From Welwitschia mirabilis (taxonomy: Eukaryota; Gnetophyta; Gnetopsida; Welwitschiales), in assembly GCA_051453625.1 (NCBI GenBank), contig JBOZIK010000001.1:158779670-158825635 (forward strand): 45,966 nt of DNA, written 5' to 3'. Made by a program: the position numbers and the translations under genes. The notes beneath the pieces are model-generated. The model saw only the letters and a program-made list of their open reading frames with translations. It did not search any database and was not told where the DNA came from. Positions 12,166 to 22,059 of this stretch are shown piece after piece; the first letter of the stretch is position 1, and each line of letters starts with the position of its first letter.

Positions 12166-12540
12166 CGCAACCTCTTGAGTACTATCGTTTATCTATTCTT
12201 CTCCTCATTGCTTATGGCCCTACTTGTGGTTTTTCTCAAAGTCGGAGCCCTACTCACAGTTCTGCTCGAATTCGTGCCCGCATTATGTTTTGGTGCAATT
12301 GTCCACATTGTGTTTTCGAAAGAAACATGATAAGGGTTTTTAACTTTTGGTAAGAAGTGGGTATTTGAATTGTATTAAAGCTAGATTTTAAGGTGTTTAT
12401 TTAGTTAAGCGCCTTAAAAAGATAGTTCTTTAAAGGCGTTCATTTCGGAAAAACGCCTTAAAAGATACCTTTTACAGCGATTTTTATAAAAACGCTTTAA
12501 AAACACCTAAAAACCCTTATCTGTAGATTCATTTCTATAA
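12166..12540. mobile_element. Possible CACTA-like subterminal repeat fragment
   Basis: Between the N gap and LINE copy C lie repeated short motifs in both orientations: AAGCGCCTTAAAAA, AAAGGCGTTCAT, AAAAACGCCTTAAAAG and AAAAACGCTTTAAAAACACC (about 12410-12510). Plant CACTA (En/Spm) elements and their MITE derivatives often carry such GGCGTTTT/AAAACGCC subterminal arrays. I do not see the CACTA terminus or a 3-base target duplication, and one end may be in the gap. The remaining 12166-12400 has higher GC and no recognised content. Confidence 0.35.
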
Positions 12541-12547
12541 ATAGAAG

Positions 12548-13204
12548 ATCATATCTTGCCCAAGAGAATCAAAAGGTTAGAGGATTCAAAAACCAGAGGA
12601 CTGCATCCTTACTAGAGCTCCTAGGATCTTAAAAAGACTGCATGAAGGATGACAACCTTGGTAGAACTTGATTAATTACAAATATATAAATTGGAGCACT
12701 GATCAGGGAGAGTCCTACCTAAGGAAGCATCTCAGCAAAGCTCGATAACAACTTTTAGAATTAAACATTTTTTATTCCGATTCAACCAAACATATCCTCT
12801 TAAAGAAATATTGGAAAGATGACTCATACAAAAAATATTGAAAGGGTCAAATTCCAAAAATAATTAAAGCTTTTTGTTGATTAAAAGATCACTATAAAGT
12901 TTTAACTAGAGATCAATTACTTAATAGAGGGTTTTAAGTGAAAACAGACTGTCCTGTCTACTAATCATGTTCTAAAACTGCACAGTACTTGTTTCATCAA
13001 TGCATCTAGAGTAAAGAATTAATAACTATAATGAAGAAGTACTACCAGACCTATAATGTCTTTGATACATAATTAATTGACAAGATTCATTTGATGTATT
13101 CGCAGATTTGAAGAATTAGAAATGATATGATTTTCAATAATGCCCCTTTACCTTTTCCTTTAAATACTACTAGGAGGATCAAATGCTATCACTTTTAAAT
13201 CAGA
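12548..13204 (+). pseudogene. LINE copy C: 3' part of ORF2 (zf-RVT region)
   Basis: This block aligns over its full length with 11447-12065 of LINE copy B, roughly four-fifths identical by eye with small indels. It is the C-terminal part of an L1-type ORF2 downstream of the polymerase domain. Readable pieces include a Cys/His remnant (from CPVY.SCSKTAQYLFHQCI) and RNDMIFNNAPLPFPLNTTRR near 13121-13180. Copy B is cut off by a gap at the equivalent of about 13160, so only copy C shows what follows. The frame of RNDMIFNN continues with single stops into the next feature. Confidence 0.75.
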
Positions 13205-13808
13205 CTTGCAATGGACGCTATGCCTACTGTTGAGTCATCTGATCCTAGCCTCTTTGAAGGTTGCCTAGCCCTATGAGAAAAAGTGCAAGATGTGGGATAG
13301 GGAACCCTCTTGCACAAGCTTAAGGGAGATCAAGGGGCTGATATCGCCTCCTTTTACAGACGATGGAGAGGAGTCTACATAAGTTATAGAAGAATCCCTA
13401 TCAAGATAACTGAAGATTCTTTTTTTAGGATTTTGAAGATCCCTGTAGATGGAGAACGTATTTTGTTTAGAATCCGAGGGCAATGTGAAGTGCTTCACTT
13501 ATTTCCCTATGAAATTCCTAAGTTACTAAGTAGGTACATTAGCAGAAAGGTGCTACTGTCCCCATGGGTATTAGGCACAGAGCTAGTCAACTGGTATTTC
13601 ATTTAGTTTGGAAACTACTCTAAGCTATCAAGAATTTACTTTGCTTTTCTTAAAGCCCTAGACCTAGGATGCCAAATAAACATACCCTTCTTTTTTATCC
13701 AAGAACTTTAAAGGAAAGACTTCTTAAGATACTCTAGATTAGTTTTGACTCTGTGGAGAGTAGCCTATGAAATCAGGGCTAGAGAGGCCCTTTCTCCTCC
13801 TTCTTAGT
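13205..13808 (+). pseudogene. Unrecognised ORF continuing from LINE copy C
   Basis: From MDAMPTVESSDPSLFEGC at about 13210 the same plus-strand frame as the LINE ORF2 tail runs for about 200 codons, with stops that mostly look like single-base changes (for example VG*GT and NWYFI*FGNYSKL). The longest open part is 13310-13606. It reads FYRRWRGVYISYRRIPIKIT, then FFRILKIPVDGERILFRIRG, then PYEIPKLLSRYISRKVLLSP, and beyond the stop SRIYFAFLKALDLGCQINIP and WRVAYEIRAREALSPPS. I do not recognise a family. A loose resemblance to extra ORFs of plant retroelements is only an impression. The protein-like composition and few stops set it apart from chance frames. It may be a C-terminal ORF2 extension or a separate ORF. 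Confidence 0.5.
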
Positions 13809-14442
13809 GATGTTCACATCATATTTTCCTAAGGATAGCTTCTAAGAGAAGAGACATCATGAAAGGGATCCCTCATTCTAAGGGAACTGCTACATATATC
13901 AGCCCTAGTCAAGGGGAAAGGTGGCTTCATCCCCAGATCATATAGAGGAGACATTTATGTTCCCATCCTAGTAGGAGCCAGCTTAGAAACCTACCCACGA
14001 GATAGCTTAGGAGCTAGTTTAAGAACATTCATCTCCTAATTCTCAAGAGTGAGGAAGGCATGACCATATCTTGTCTCAGTTAGCAAGGAGCCCTATCCCT
14101 ATCCAGAACTCAACTTCAGACTCTTCTTTAGTAGAAATTTGGCCTCACCATTAGGAGAAAATTGATATGAATGCTTATTGATGGGAATTTATGTTGGTAA
14201 CAATCCAAGAACTGAAGAGATGCCTCTTTGTCATATTCGGACTCTCTCACAGAGCCCTTTCCCAAGCCATCAAGTCTTGCTATAAAAAGAAAGCCCTCAG
14301 ACTACATCCAGATAAAAATCCAATAGGTGCTAAAGAATTTAAAAAACTAAATCAAGATTTTGAGGTGTTCTTTGATGATATGGGTCATTCCTTACTTAAA
14401 CACAATCATGATAATCTTTTTCCATTCAGTAGAGTATTCTGA
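13809..14442 (+). pseudogene. Ser/Pro/Gln-rich linker followed by a J-domain-like segment
   Basis: After a probable frameshift near 13808 the coding signal moves to another plus-strand frame: a polar linker with stops (KPTHEIA, EHSSPNSQE, SPIPIQNSTSDSSLVEIWPH), then an open frame at 14191-14442. That frame reads like a J domain, the Hsp70-stimulating module of DnaJ/Hsp40 proteins. It has IFGLSHRALSQAIKSCYKK (family VLGL....S..EIKKAYRK), KALRLHPDKNPIGAKEF with the diagnostic HPD, and FKKLNQDFEVFFDD (family F..I..AYEVLSD). It ends KHNHDNLFPFSRVF and a stop. The HPD and both flanking helices support the call. Whether it belongs to the LINE or is a captured host fragment is inference. Confidence 0.55.
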
Positions 14443-14750
14443 TCCTCCTTTATCCAAGTCGTTCTCTTCCAAATTTAAGTTTTTTGTAACTTCTGGTATC
14501 TTGAGGTGTTTTTGCCCCTAGTCTGATAGTAGTTCTATGCTTTTTACTCTTTCAAACAGGGAGGTACATGTGTTCAGTCTATTTCCTCAGGGGTGGTTTC
14601 ATCCTAATTTTATTCTGTTTTTCAGTCTACTCCTGAATATTCAATAGAATGCTTTTTCTATTTTTCTAAATAATCATGTCAAGCTAGGGTATTATTGCCT
14701 TCCAATGTACACTCTCTAGTTTAATATATTTACTTTTAGAAAAAATAACA
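14443..14750 (+). other. Probable 3' untranslated end of LINE copy C
   Basis: Non-coding, T-rich sequence follows the J-domain stop and ends in an A-rich stretch (TTAGAAAAAATAACA near 14736-14750). This would suit a LINE 3' UTR with a short tail. The boundary is not proven, since no second copy of this end is in the window. Confidence 0.35.
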
Positions 14751-15059
14751 TGCTCAGTTTTGATAGACTTTAGAAATGGGCATAAAAATATATGTTCCTC
14801 ATCTTCTAATTCACTTTACTTACAAAATATATATGTTCTATTTCCCTAGACATATTAGCCCATTATCCTATTTCTTTTAGTAAATGATGAAATCTAATGA
14901 TTTTTTAATAATTTTAACTTTCTAATATAATGGAATTGATGTAAAGATAATAAGATTTATGAATTAAAAACTTCTCAAATTTCCTTAATACACAACTAAT
15001 TTTTGTCATATCCCTTATCCCAAAGATTCTATAGTACTGGCTTCTTACATTTTTCTTTA
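14751..15059. other. AT-rich spacer between LINE C and LINE Y
   Basis: No readable coding frame. It may contain the 3' UTR of the minus-strand LINE Y. Confidence 0.3.
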
Positions 15060-16260
15060 ATATTTAAAGGGAAGAAAGAAAATCTATCTCTTGGATATTC
15101 CACCTTTTCAATCATTTCTTTCCTTGGAAAAATCTTTCTTTTTTATCAATAGCATAAAGAACCTCATTAGATGAATGTACATCTAGATGAATTAGCATTT
15201 TTTGATAAAATGTTATCAACTAAAATAATGTCTTAATTTCACGGGTTATTAAGTTTTCTTTCATCAATAACATATCATACTATATTTGATTCTTAACTTT
15301 GAGATCTTACATAAGAAGCTACTTTTGAATATGCTATAACCTATTTAATGAAGTTTCAAGAAGCCCTGCATCCCATGACATGCAACCATAAAAATGTACT
15401 AATTTCACAAGACTACCAAATATTTCCTTTGTAACATTTAATAAAGAATATGAACAAATAACGCATGTCATATGTGGTTCTAAAAGTAACTCCTAAGTAA
15501 TCATAAAACTCAATAATATTAATTTACTTATTCTCAATGTATAAATTATAGCTTTAGTGTTGAGTTTCATAAATCTTAGCTTTATTCTTATTTCCATTAA
15601 CGCTTTTTCCTAAGTATGTACAAAAATTACCTAAGATCTACAACATACTCTGTAGTCTTTTAGGTGATTTTGTAATCAAGATAAATAATTAATAAATAAA
15701 ATATTACATTTAATTAACATTAAATTTTCCTAAATACAATACATCCACTACTATAATTCATAAATGAAAATCCCAAACAAAGTAGAAAAAAGTTGGCAAC
15801 CTTGCTTCACCCTTATGTAACTATGCAAAATAACTTTATCTTGAGTGCTTACATCCTCAAGTTTAATATGTATAGGCTTATAAAGTAATTTAATTACACA
15901 TAAAAATTCTAGTATCCTTAATTTTACTATCTATAGGCTTATGAAGTAATTTAATTACACATAAAGATTCTAAAAGGATGTTTATCTCCTTTAACCTCCT
16001 CTACAATTTATTTTAAACTATAGAATCATAAGCTTTAAAAAAATCTAAGGAAACATAAGTCTAATTTTTTAAGGGATTTTTGGTTTGCTCAATATAATAA
16101 AAAAAGAGTATTACATGATTAATTATGAAATAATACCACTTGAAAATTTCTTGAGTGGTAGCTTGAGGATGATTAATCTCAGCTAAAGTATTGAGTCTTC
16201 TCTTGAAAATTGTGCCTAGTAACTTTGAGAGAATATTGCTTACCATAATGGATTAATAGT
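15060..16260 (-). pseudogene. LINE Y: reverse transcriptase of a GVKQGC-type LINE, broken
   Basis: On the minus strand an open frame at 16246-16061 reads SKLLGTIFKRRLNTLAEINH, then ATTQEIFKWYYFIINHVILF, and after one stop YVSLDFFKAYDSI (RT block with the first catalytic Asp, about 16020-16060). Further on, RVKQGCQLFSTLFGIFIYEL at 15760-15822 matches GVKQGCPLSPTLFGLYIDEL, the form of a plant LINE clade distinct from L1 (which has GLRQGDPLSPYLF). The C-terminal part LVKLVHFYGCMSWDAGLL, then HIQK, then DLKVKNQI, and KRWNIQEIDFL near 15100, keeps that clade's order. Many stops and small indels are present. No endonuclease is recognised upstream, so it may be 5'-truncated, as is usual for LINEs. 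Confidence 0.65.
15871..15972 (+). repeat. 61-base direct duplication inside LINE Y
   Basis: TATAGGCTTATAAAGTAATT begins at 15871 and its near copy TATAGGCTTATGAAGTAATT at 15932. Each continues for about 41 matching bases to ATTCTA. It is a local duplication after insertion. Confidence 0.7.
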
Positions 16261-16329
16261 TAGTAAGGTATTTTTAATCTTCCATTTTGGCATAACTACT
16301 TTACTAACGAATCATCTTCTATGAAAACT

Positions 16330-16388
16330 AAACTTACTACCTACATTTAAAAGCTTAAATTAAACTTAGTACCTATATTTAAAAGCTT
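16330..16388 (+). repeat. 32-base direct duplication
   Basis: AAACTTACTACCTACATTTA at 16330 and AAACTTAGTACCTATATTTA at 16362, both followed by AAAGCTT. A short tandem duplication near LINE Y. Confidence 0.65.
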
Positions 16389-16399
16389 TCAACTTGCTA

Positions 16400-17430
16400 T
16401 CATGTAATGAGTCCCCCCCCACTTCAATAGCTCTACATACAACCTTAAAGCATTAATAGCTTTTTCCATTATTAATCTATTAATGCCTATTTTGATTTCT
16501 TTAAGAAAATTAATTCATGTTATTATCATTGTAGAAGATTAGAAAGATTTAAGATAATTAAAGAGGCCACAAAACAAGTCCAAGTTATTTGGATGAAAAC
16601 ATCAATCCTATTTATTCAACTTTTACATCCTATTCTAAATTTTTATGTGATTTGTTTTATTTACATCAAGGAGTGTTAGTTTATGATATCTTATAATTTT
16701 TTTTAATATTATTAAATCATGAAGAACATATTTATATGTTCTAGTAGCTTTAAGATTAATAATAGAATATCTTAAGGCTATTTATTATTCATAAGAGCAC
16801 TAATGTTTCTCATAGATTTCAACATCACATGATAAAAACTCCCATTATGCTTTCCATTCTCTTATAATCTATTAATCTCTTCCCCACATTATTATTGATA
16901 ACCATTAATGAGTTTATACATTCTTTATCACTATAGGAATCTTTTCTTCTTTCACATGACTTTAATATTACAACTAAGATAACAATGAGATGATTCAATC
17001 ATATTTTTCCTTATTTGAAGTTGATGGATTATGTCCAGGATACTATGATTACTGATCATAAGATTAATGAATATTATTGGAAGCAATCTACTAAATGTGT
17101 ATTTATGAACATTTAAATTTAGAAACTAATTTTGACATTAAGAAAAAGCACAATAATCCCCTATAGTAGATAAGAATTAGGCTACTAATGTACATGTTTT
17201 TATAGGTGATAATAGATGGCTTTCTAGTCTATTAAAAATTTCCAAACATGAATTTAATAGTTATCCATAAAAGGTTGCATAAATTAATTATATGGTTTCA
17301 CTTTAAAGATGTTTTAAAAATTTAATTATTTGATTTAAATTATTATCTATTAAATAATAAATTTTTGACTATTTTTAAATTTACTTTTATAATTTAATGT
17401 CTATAAAAATCTCCAAGTTACATTTGATCC
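16400..17430 (-). other. 3' part of LINE X or spacer
   Basis: This lies downstream (minus strand) of the LINE X polymerase region and upstream of LINE Y. It should hold the C-terminal ORF2 and 3' UTR of X, but stops are dense and no zf-RVT motif is convincing. A run of eight C (plus strand) near 16413 stands out in the AT-rich context. Confidence 0.3.
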
Positions 17431-17439
17431 TTTTGGTTT

Positions 17440-18130
17440 CCTACATCAAAGCCTTAGCATAAACGATCATGTCATATACAAAATGCATGCTTCTTACGAT
17501 GACATTTGCCAAGTATATTCCTTATAGGCATTCATTTTTTATAATTTGTTTGAGTAGATCCTTAATTATAATGAATAAATAAGGATAAAAAGGATTTTCA
17601 TATTCTAATCTTCTAAAAGAAGTAAAAAAAAAAACCCTTAGCTTTTCATTTAATAATAATACAAATCTAAAGTTCTTTTAAGAAAACTGCACAAATCTAA
17701 TGAACTCAAAGTTAGAAACCACTTTTCTATAAAAAATTTATTATTTTCATGCAATTTAAAAAGCATCATTATTCTTAGATATATTAAGATTAACCATCAT
17801 TACTTAAACACTTGTCTCATTATTAAAAATAATGGGATCTTGAATTAATTTGCATTTTATCAAGTTTTATTGTAAATCATTAAGGAGTTTAGGAATTATA
17901 TATTTTAAACTATCAACTTCGATTTTTTTACTTAATTTTAAAGATAATGGTACACATGCTTATTGGTCTAAATTTATTAGGTGAATAAGGTGGTTTTTTT
18001 AATGATAAGCACTATTACTACATTCTTTCTTTAATGTTGCCATATTAAAATATTCTATTAGAGCTTTAAGAAGATCATTTCTCATAATCCTCCATGTCTA
18101 CTTAAAACACTCAATGTTCTAGATACTTAG
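17440..18130 (-). pseudogene. LINE X: L1-type reverse transcriptase, broken
   Basis: The minus strand carries a degenerate L1-type ORF2. In order it shows PPYSPNKFRPISMCTIIFKI (about 17930-17992; family NP.S..DFRPISLCNVIYKI), YIIPKLLNDLQ with IKCKLIQDPIIFNNETSV, and MVNLNISKNNDAF, which corresponds to the KLDISKAYD block with the catalytic Asp lost. It continues with IFYRKVVSNFEFIRFVQFS and LLLNEKLRVFFFTSFRRLEY. ENPFYPYLFIII near 17560-17600 follows (family GLRQGDPLSPYLF), and then HFVYDMIVYAKAL near 17445-17490, the YADD site changed to VYDM. Loss of the polymerase aspartates shows it is dead. It is more decayed than LINE B. Confidence 0.65.
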
Positions 18131-19939
18131 GTCTAAAGTTTTATTATTTTTCATGAATTAAAGAATTCTTACAAGGGACAGCCATTATCATATTTATAAC
18201 TTCATCAAATAAAAATTTTTAAACTATCTTTCGAGGGATCAAGGATTTATTCCAAACTTATGCCAAACATTTTTGAAATGATTCAAAAAAGTATATTTGA
18301 TGCTTATCTTATGTCATCCATAATATTTTTATTAATAATGTCTAATTTGTAAATTTTAGACACTCTTTTATTCTCACTTATTATCTTAAAGAAGAATCTA
18401 GGGTGTTCATCACTGTCATTTAGTCATTAGACTATAGATCTTTGCTTTTAGTAGGTTTCTTCTTGAGACTTTATTTGATGAAGGCATCATAAAACTATTG
18501 GCTCTTCTCTTTGGATTTACTTTTCATTTTTCTTGTTTTTACTTAAGATTAGTAAGTTAATCTAGAAGCTCTTTTATTTTATTTTTAAACCTCTTATCTA
18601 AGGAATTTTAGAGCTTAAGAAAAATGTTGACCCTATTAGGATTATAAATTAAAATTTTGCAATAATAAGGGTGTTTCAAGTAGTAGTAATCCAAGGCAAA
18701 AATTTTTCCTCTAACAAGCATGTATTTTAAAATTTAAAGAATTTACATTCATAAATGTTAAAGTAAGAAGATTAGGATAATGGTTTGACTTCCTCATTAA
18801 AAGAGGTTTTATCTTTTATTAATGTGTCTTACAAGATTTTATTAGATAATTATCATGTTAATCTTCAAAAAGTGGTATGAGATGGAATTATTCTAATAAT
18901 TTAAGAAGATTTAACTATTTTAAAATCATATCAAGAATTTGTTAATTTTTATAAGACTCAAGAAAGACAACATTATTCCTTCCTAGTCCTCAACATGAAC
19001 TCTCTTATAATTAGTATTGACATCTTTATTAAAATCCCAAACTAAAAGCGTATTATAAATTGATTTAATTTTTACAATGTTCATTCCTTATCACCACAGT
19101 TTAAGTGGAGTAGATGTTTGAAACTATAAATATGCTATTTACATTAGAACATCTTGATAGGATCCATTATTCCTTAGATTACATACTATGAATAGTTTAC
19201 TTTGAATTAACTATAGTGCATAAAACCTCTGCTTGAATGATTGAAAACTTGTAAGGTTTTTTTTCCCTCTACTAATAAGCTTGTTTTTAGTGTTCTTTAA
19301 CAAAAGGGAAAAACAGTTTGCAATTTTTTAACATGATATTAATCAAATTAAAAAATTTTTAAAAAAAAGGTTCTTAATTACTATTATTCATTATTATGCA
19401 TGTACAAATGTGTAGATTATTACTTTATCCATTTACACATTTTTTTTTAGCTTATTATCTTAAAAAGCATCCAAAACCAATTGAATATTTGAAGAGATAT
19501 TTTTTTATAGCTTGTTTTTATATGATTTCATCATTTTCTAGTTTACTCACATAGTGTTCTTAGTTATTGATTAGTCTCACTGATCTTCTTCTAAATCATT
19601 AAATTATTCTTTTAAGATTAGGTCTTTGCCTTTATCATTTAGAAGAAATCTATCCATCATTCTTTATATTTACAATAGATTACATTTTTATTCCTTTGAT
19701 TTGTTATTAGCTATTCCTATTCTATAAACTATTCTTATTCTTTATCATATCATTAAAAAAGTTAGTGAATTTTAGGTTCTTCATGATTATTTACACTTAT
19801 CTTCTTCTTCTTTATTTGTTTTAGACATTCTAAAAAACCCTTGTCTTTTTCCTCCTCCTTTACTTTTGGCTTATTTCATATGCCCACTTGGTAATATTTA
19901 GTAATATGATCTTATTAGTTGTAGTTGCTACATAGTATT
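18131..19939 (-). other. Middle of LINE X, endonuclease region not resolved
   Basis: This lies between the recognised ORF1 and RT parts of LINE X and has the right length for an APE endonuclease and RT N-terminus. A DEVINMIMAVPCKNS-like block near 18150-18210 resembles the EEV...V..M..GKSPGPDG start of RT. I cannot confirm endonuclease motifs; the frame changes often. Confidence 0.35.
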
Positions 19940-20195
19940 AGAGCGTTGTGAGCTTTAAGTCAAAATTAAGTATTTTTCATTTTTATTATGTCATAAGATT
20001 CTTCTATTTCATATAATTCTAATTTATATCCAAACACAAGATTACCAAGGGTAGTCATCCAATTTAATCATAATACCAAATTTGTTCACAATATTCATAA
20101 GGAAAAAAGGCTCCAATATTTCAATAAAGGTCCTATCAAATGAATTCTCATCAACATAATAGAAAAGCGGCCATTCCTAAGTCGTGTACCTAGAT
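19940..20195 (-). pseudogene. LINE X ORF1 (DUF4283 and zinc knuckle remnant)
   Basis: Minus-strand translation gives IHLIGPLLKYWSLFSLMNIV, then NKFGIMIKLDDY, which matches the DUF4283 signature VWIRLPGLPLEYWS...L..I...G.P..MD. About 50 residues on, CSNYN..DHITKYYQVG resembles a CCHC knuckle in which the second and last Cys are replaced by Tyr. These are the ORF1 landmarks expected upstream of an L1-type ORF2, and the order (ORF1, gap, RT) agrees with LINE X running right to left. The N-terminus is beyond the N run at 20196. Confidence 0.55.
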
Positions 20196-20205
20196 NNNNN
20201 NNNNN
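20196..20205. other. Assembly gap (10 N)
   Basis: Ten N bases within the LINE X ORF1 region. Confidence 0.99.
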
Positions 20206-21790
20206 TTCATAGTGCAAAACCATTAGTCCATATGTTAATGATGTGTTATCAATCTAATAAATCTTGGAGAAGATTTACATAAATAGAATAGATGGTACAA
20301 CAAAAATGAGTTGTCTTAGATAGTGGGTGATAATGATAGGATCATCATTAATTGAAAACTTTGAAAAATCCAAAATAAGAATATTTTTAAGGTTTACATA
20401 TCCCACCAATAGGTAAACATCTATGCTACACAATTAGCCAAATAGCTAATGATGGTATAGATTAGGAACTTATTTAAAAGTATGAGCTAAATTATAATAT
20501 AGTTTAATCATTGATGAGGTTTAGATAGAATAAGTTAATCTAAAGTAAGGTACAAACTCAGAAGTGGATCCCTTTCTTTAATAAATTTGTTCTAGTGAAT
20601 GACTAAATCATCAATGATTCTTTGTTAACTAGTAGAACATGAATAAAATAATTATTGATGTAAAACCCTTTATAATAAATATAGGTTTCATTTCATGGGA
20701 TACAAATATGGTTTAAAAAGAGCTTAGGATGGATGTAGGATGCATTGGTTATAGTGACTCCCACTTTTAAAAGATCCTAAAAGAGATAAAAGATCATATG
20801 AAAAACTCATCTCTATAGGAAGAATGGCATGAACTGGTGTACATGATTAAGAATTTTTGTTCTTATAGGAAATACCTCATAATTTAAAGGGGTACATTTT
20901 GTTTCCTCAAATCATATGTGGAATAACATGCCATTAGACATTTCTTATTATTTCTACTTAAGCTTAGACAAATATAGGAAGACTAAAAATCATGAATCTC
21001 TCATCTCTTATTAAAGGATGAGAATCTTCATACCACTACACATGTGGTATATTTCTACCATGTTATGTTATAGGTGTTTTGGGAATAAATTTGGAATAAA
21101 AGTATTTAAATGTGATTTTTCTTAAATTTTCCCATTTCGTATCTAGTAAAATTTTTATGTATCAAGTTAATTAGATTATTAAAAACGTGTAAGATTTATT
21201 TGAATTACATTAAGATGGTTATGCCTCTAAAGTTTAAAAGTTAATCAACTAGAGACTTCAAATAAAAAATAAAAGAAATATAAGGATTTTAACATCCAAG
21301 AAATAAGAAGATAATTTTTTAATGCTTAGGCATGATGAAAATGATTAGAAGATATCTAATTAATAAATGTCAAGTACTATAAATTACTTATCTCATGTCT
21401 AGACTTTCAAGCTCCAAAATTTAATTAAAATAATTTTGTTTTTATAGGGTCCTTAAGATAATTTAGTTATTGTACTTCTTTTTCCTTGTCATTGAGGTAT
21501 AATTATATTGTGGAAAACTTGTGCTACAATTATTATTTTAAATATTTTCATTTGTAATAGCCATAATATTATTCTTTGTTGTAAATTTCTGGTAATTAAT
21601 CATGATCTTTTCTGGCTAGGATAGTAGTTAGAGTGGTTATGTTAGTGGATAAGTGCATTATTTTTTCTTATTTAATAGTTGTACTTTTCCTTTATTTTTA
21701 AATATGAAAATTTTATTTATGAGGTGAATTATTTTCCTTATGTTAATGAATGCATTATTATGATGAATATTATGGACTCAATGGCCTAGC
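20206..21790. other. AT-rich stretch, probably LINE X 5' end then unknown
   Basis: Up to about 20450 the minus strand may still carry the N-terminal part of LINE X ORF1, with only weak support. From there to 21790 I see no coding frame, repeat or RNA gene. Confidence 0.3.
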
Positions 21791-21808
21791 AAGGTAATGG
21801 AATCCCTA

Positions 21809-21912
21809 ACACTTCCACCATCTTTACTGCTTCTATCACTTTCACTATCTACACCACTTCTACCACCTTCATCACTTTCACCACATTCACCACCTTCATC
21901 ACTCTCCTTTAC
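21809..21912 (+). repeat. Pyrimidine-rich TCA/CCA trinucleotide low-complexity tract
   Basis: About 100 bases of degenerate CTTCCACCA, TTCATCACT and TTTCACCAC units, with strong strand asymmetry (T and C with A, almost no G). It gives rise to a Ser/Leu/Pro-only open frame at 21797-22030 that has no features of a protein. A decayed simple repeat, possibly in an LTR. Confidence 0.65.
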
Positions 21913-22059
21913 GATGGTGCCTCTTCACATCCTACGACTTTCTTATCTTCATATTTCATATCTTAATAAGCTCTTACTATCGAATCTTACTTTCTTAATC
22001 TTGGAGCTTAGAAAATCCTTAGAGCCTTAGAGCCTTGGAACCTTTCGGAGTTCTTAACT

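Noticed and set aside
13271-13498. Minus-strand open frame opposite the LINE C extension
   Set aside because: The plus strand is in frame with the LINE and has more protein-like content.
21797-22030. Ser/Leu/Pro-only open frame, possible secreted peptide
   Set aside because: It translates a degenerate TCA/CCA simple repeat; no credible protein.
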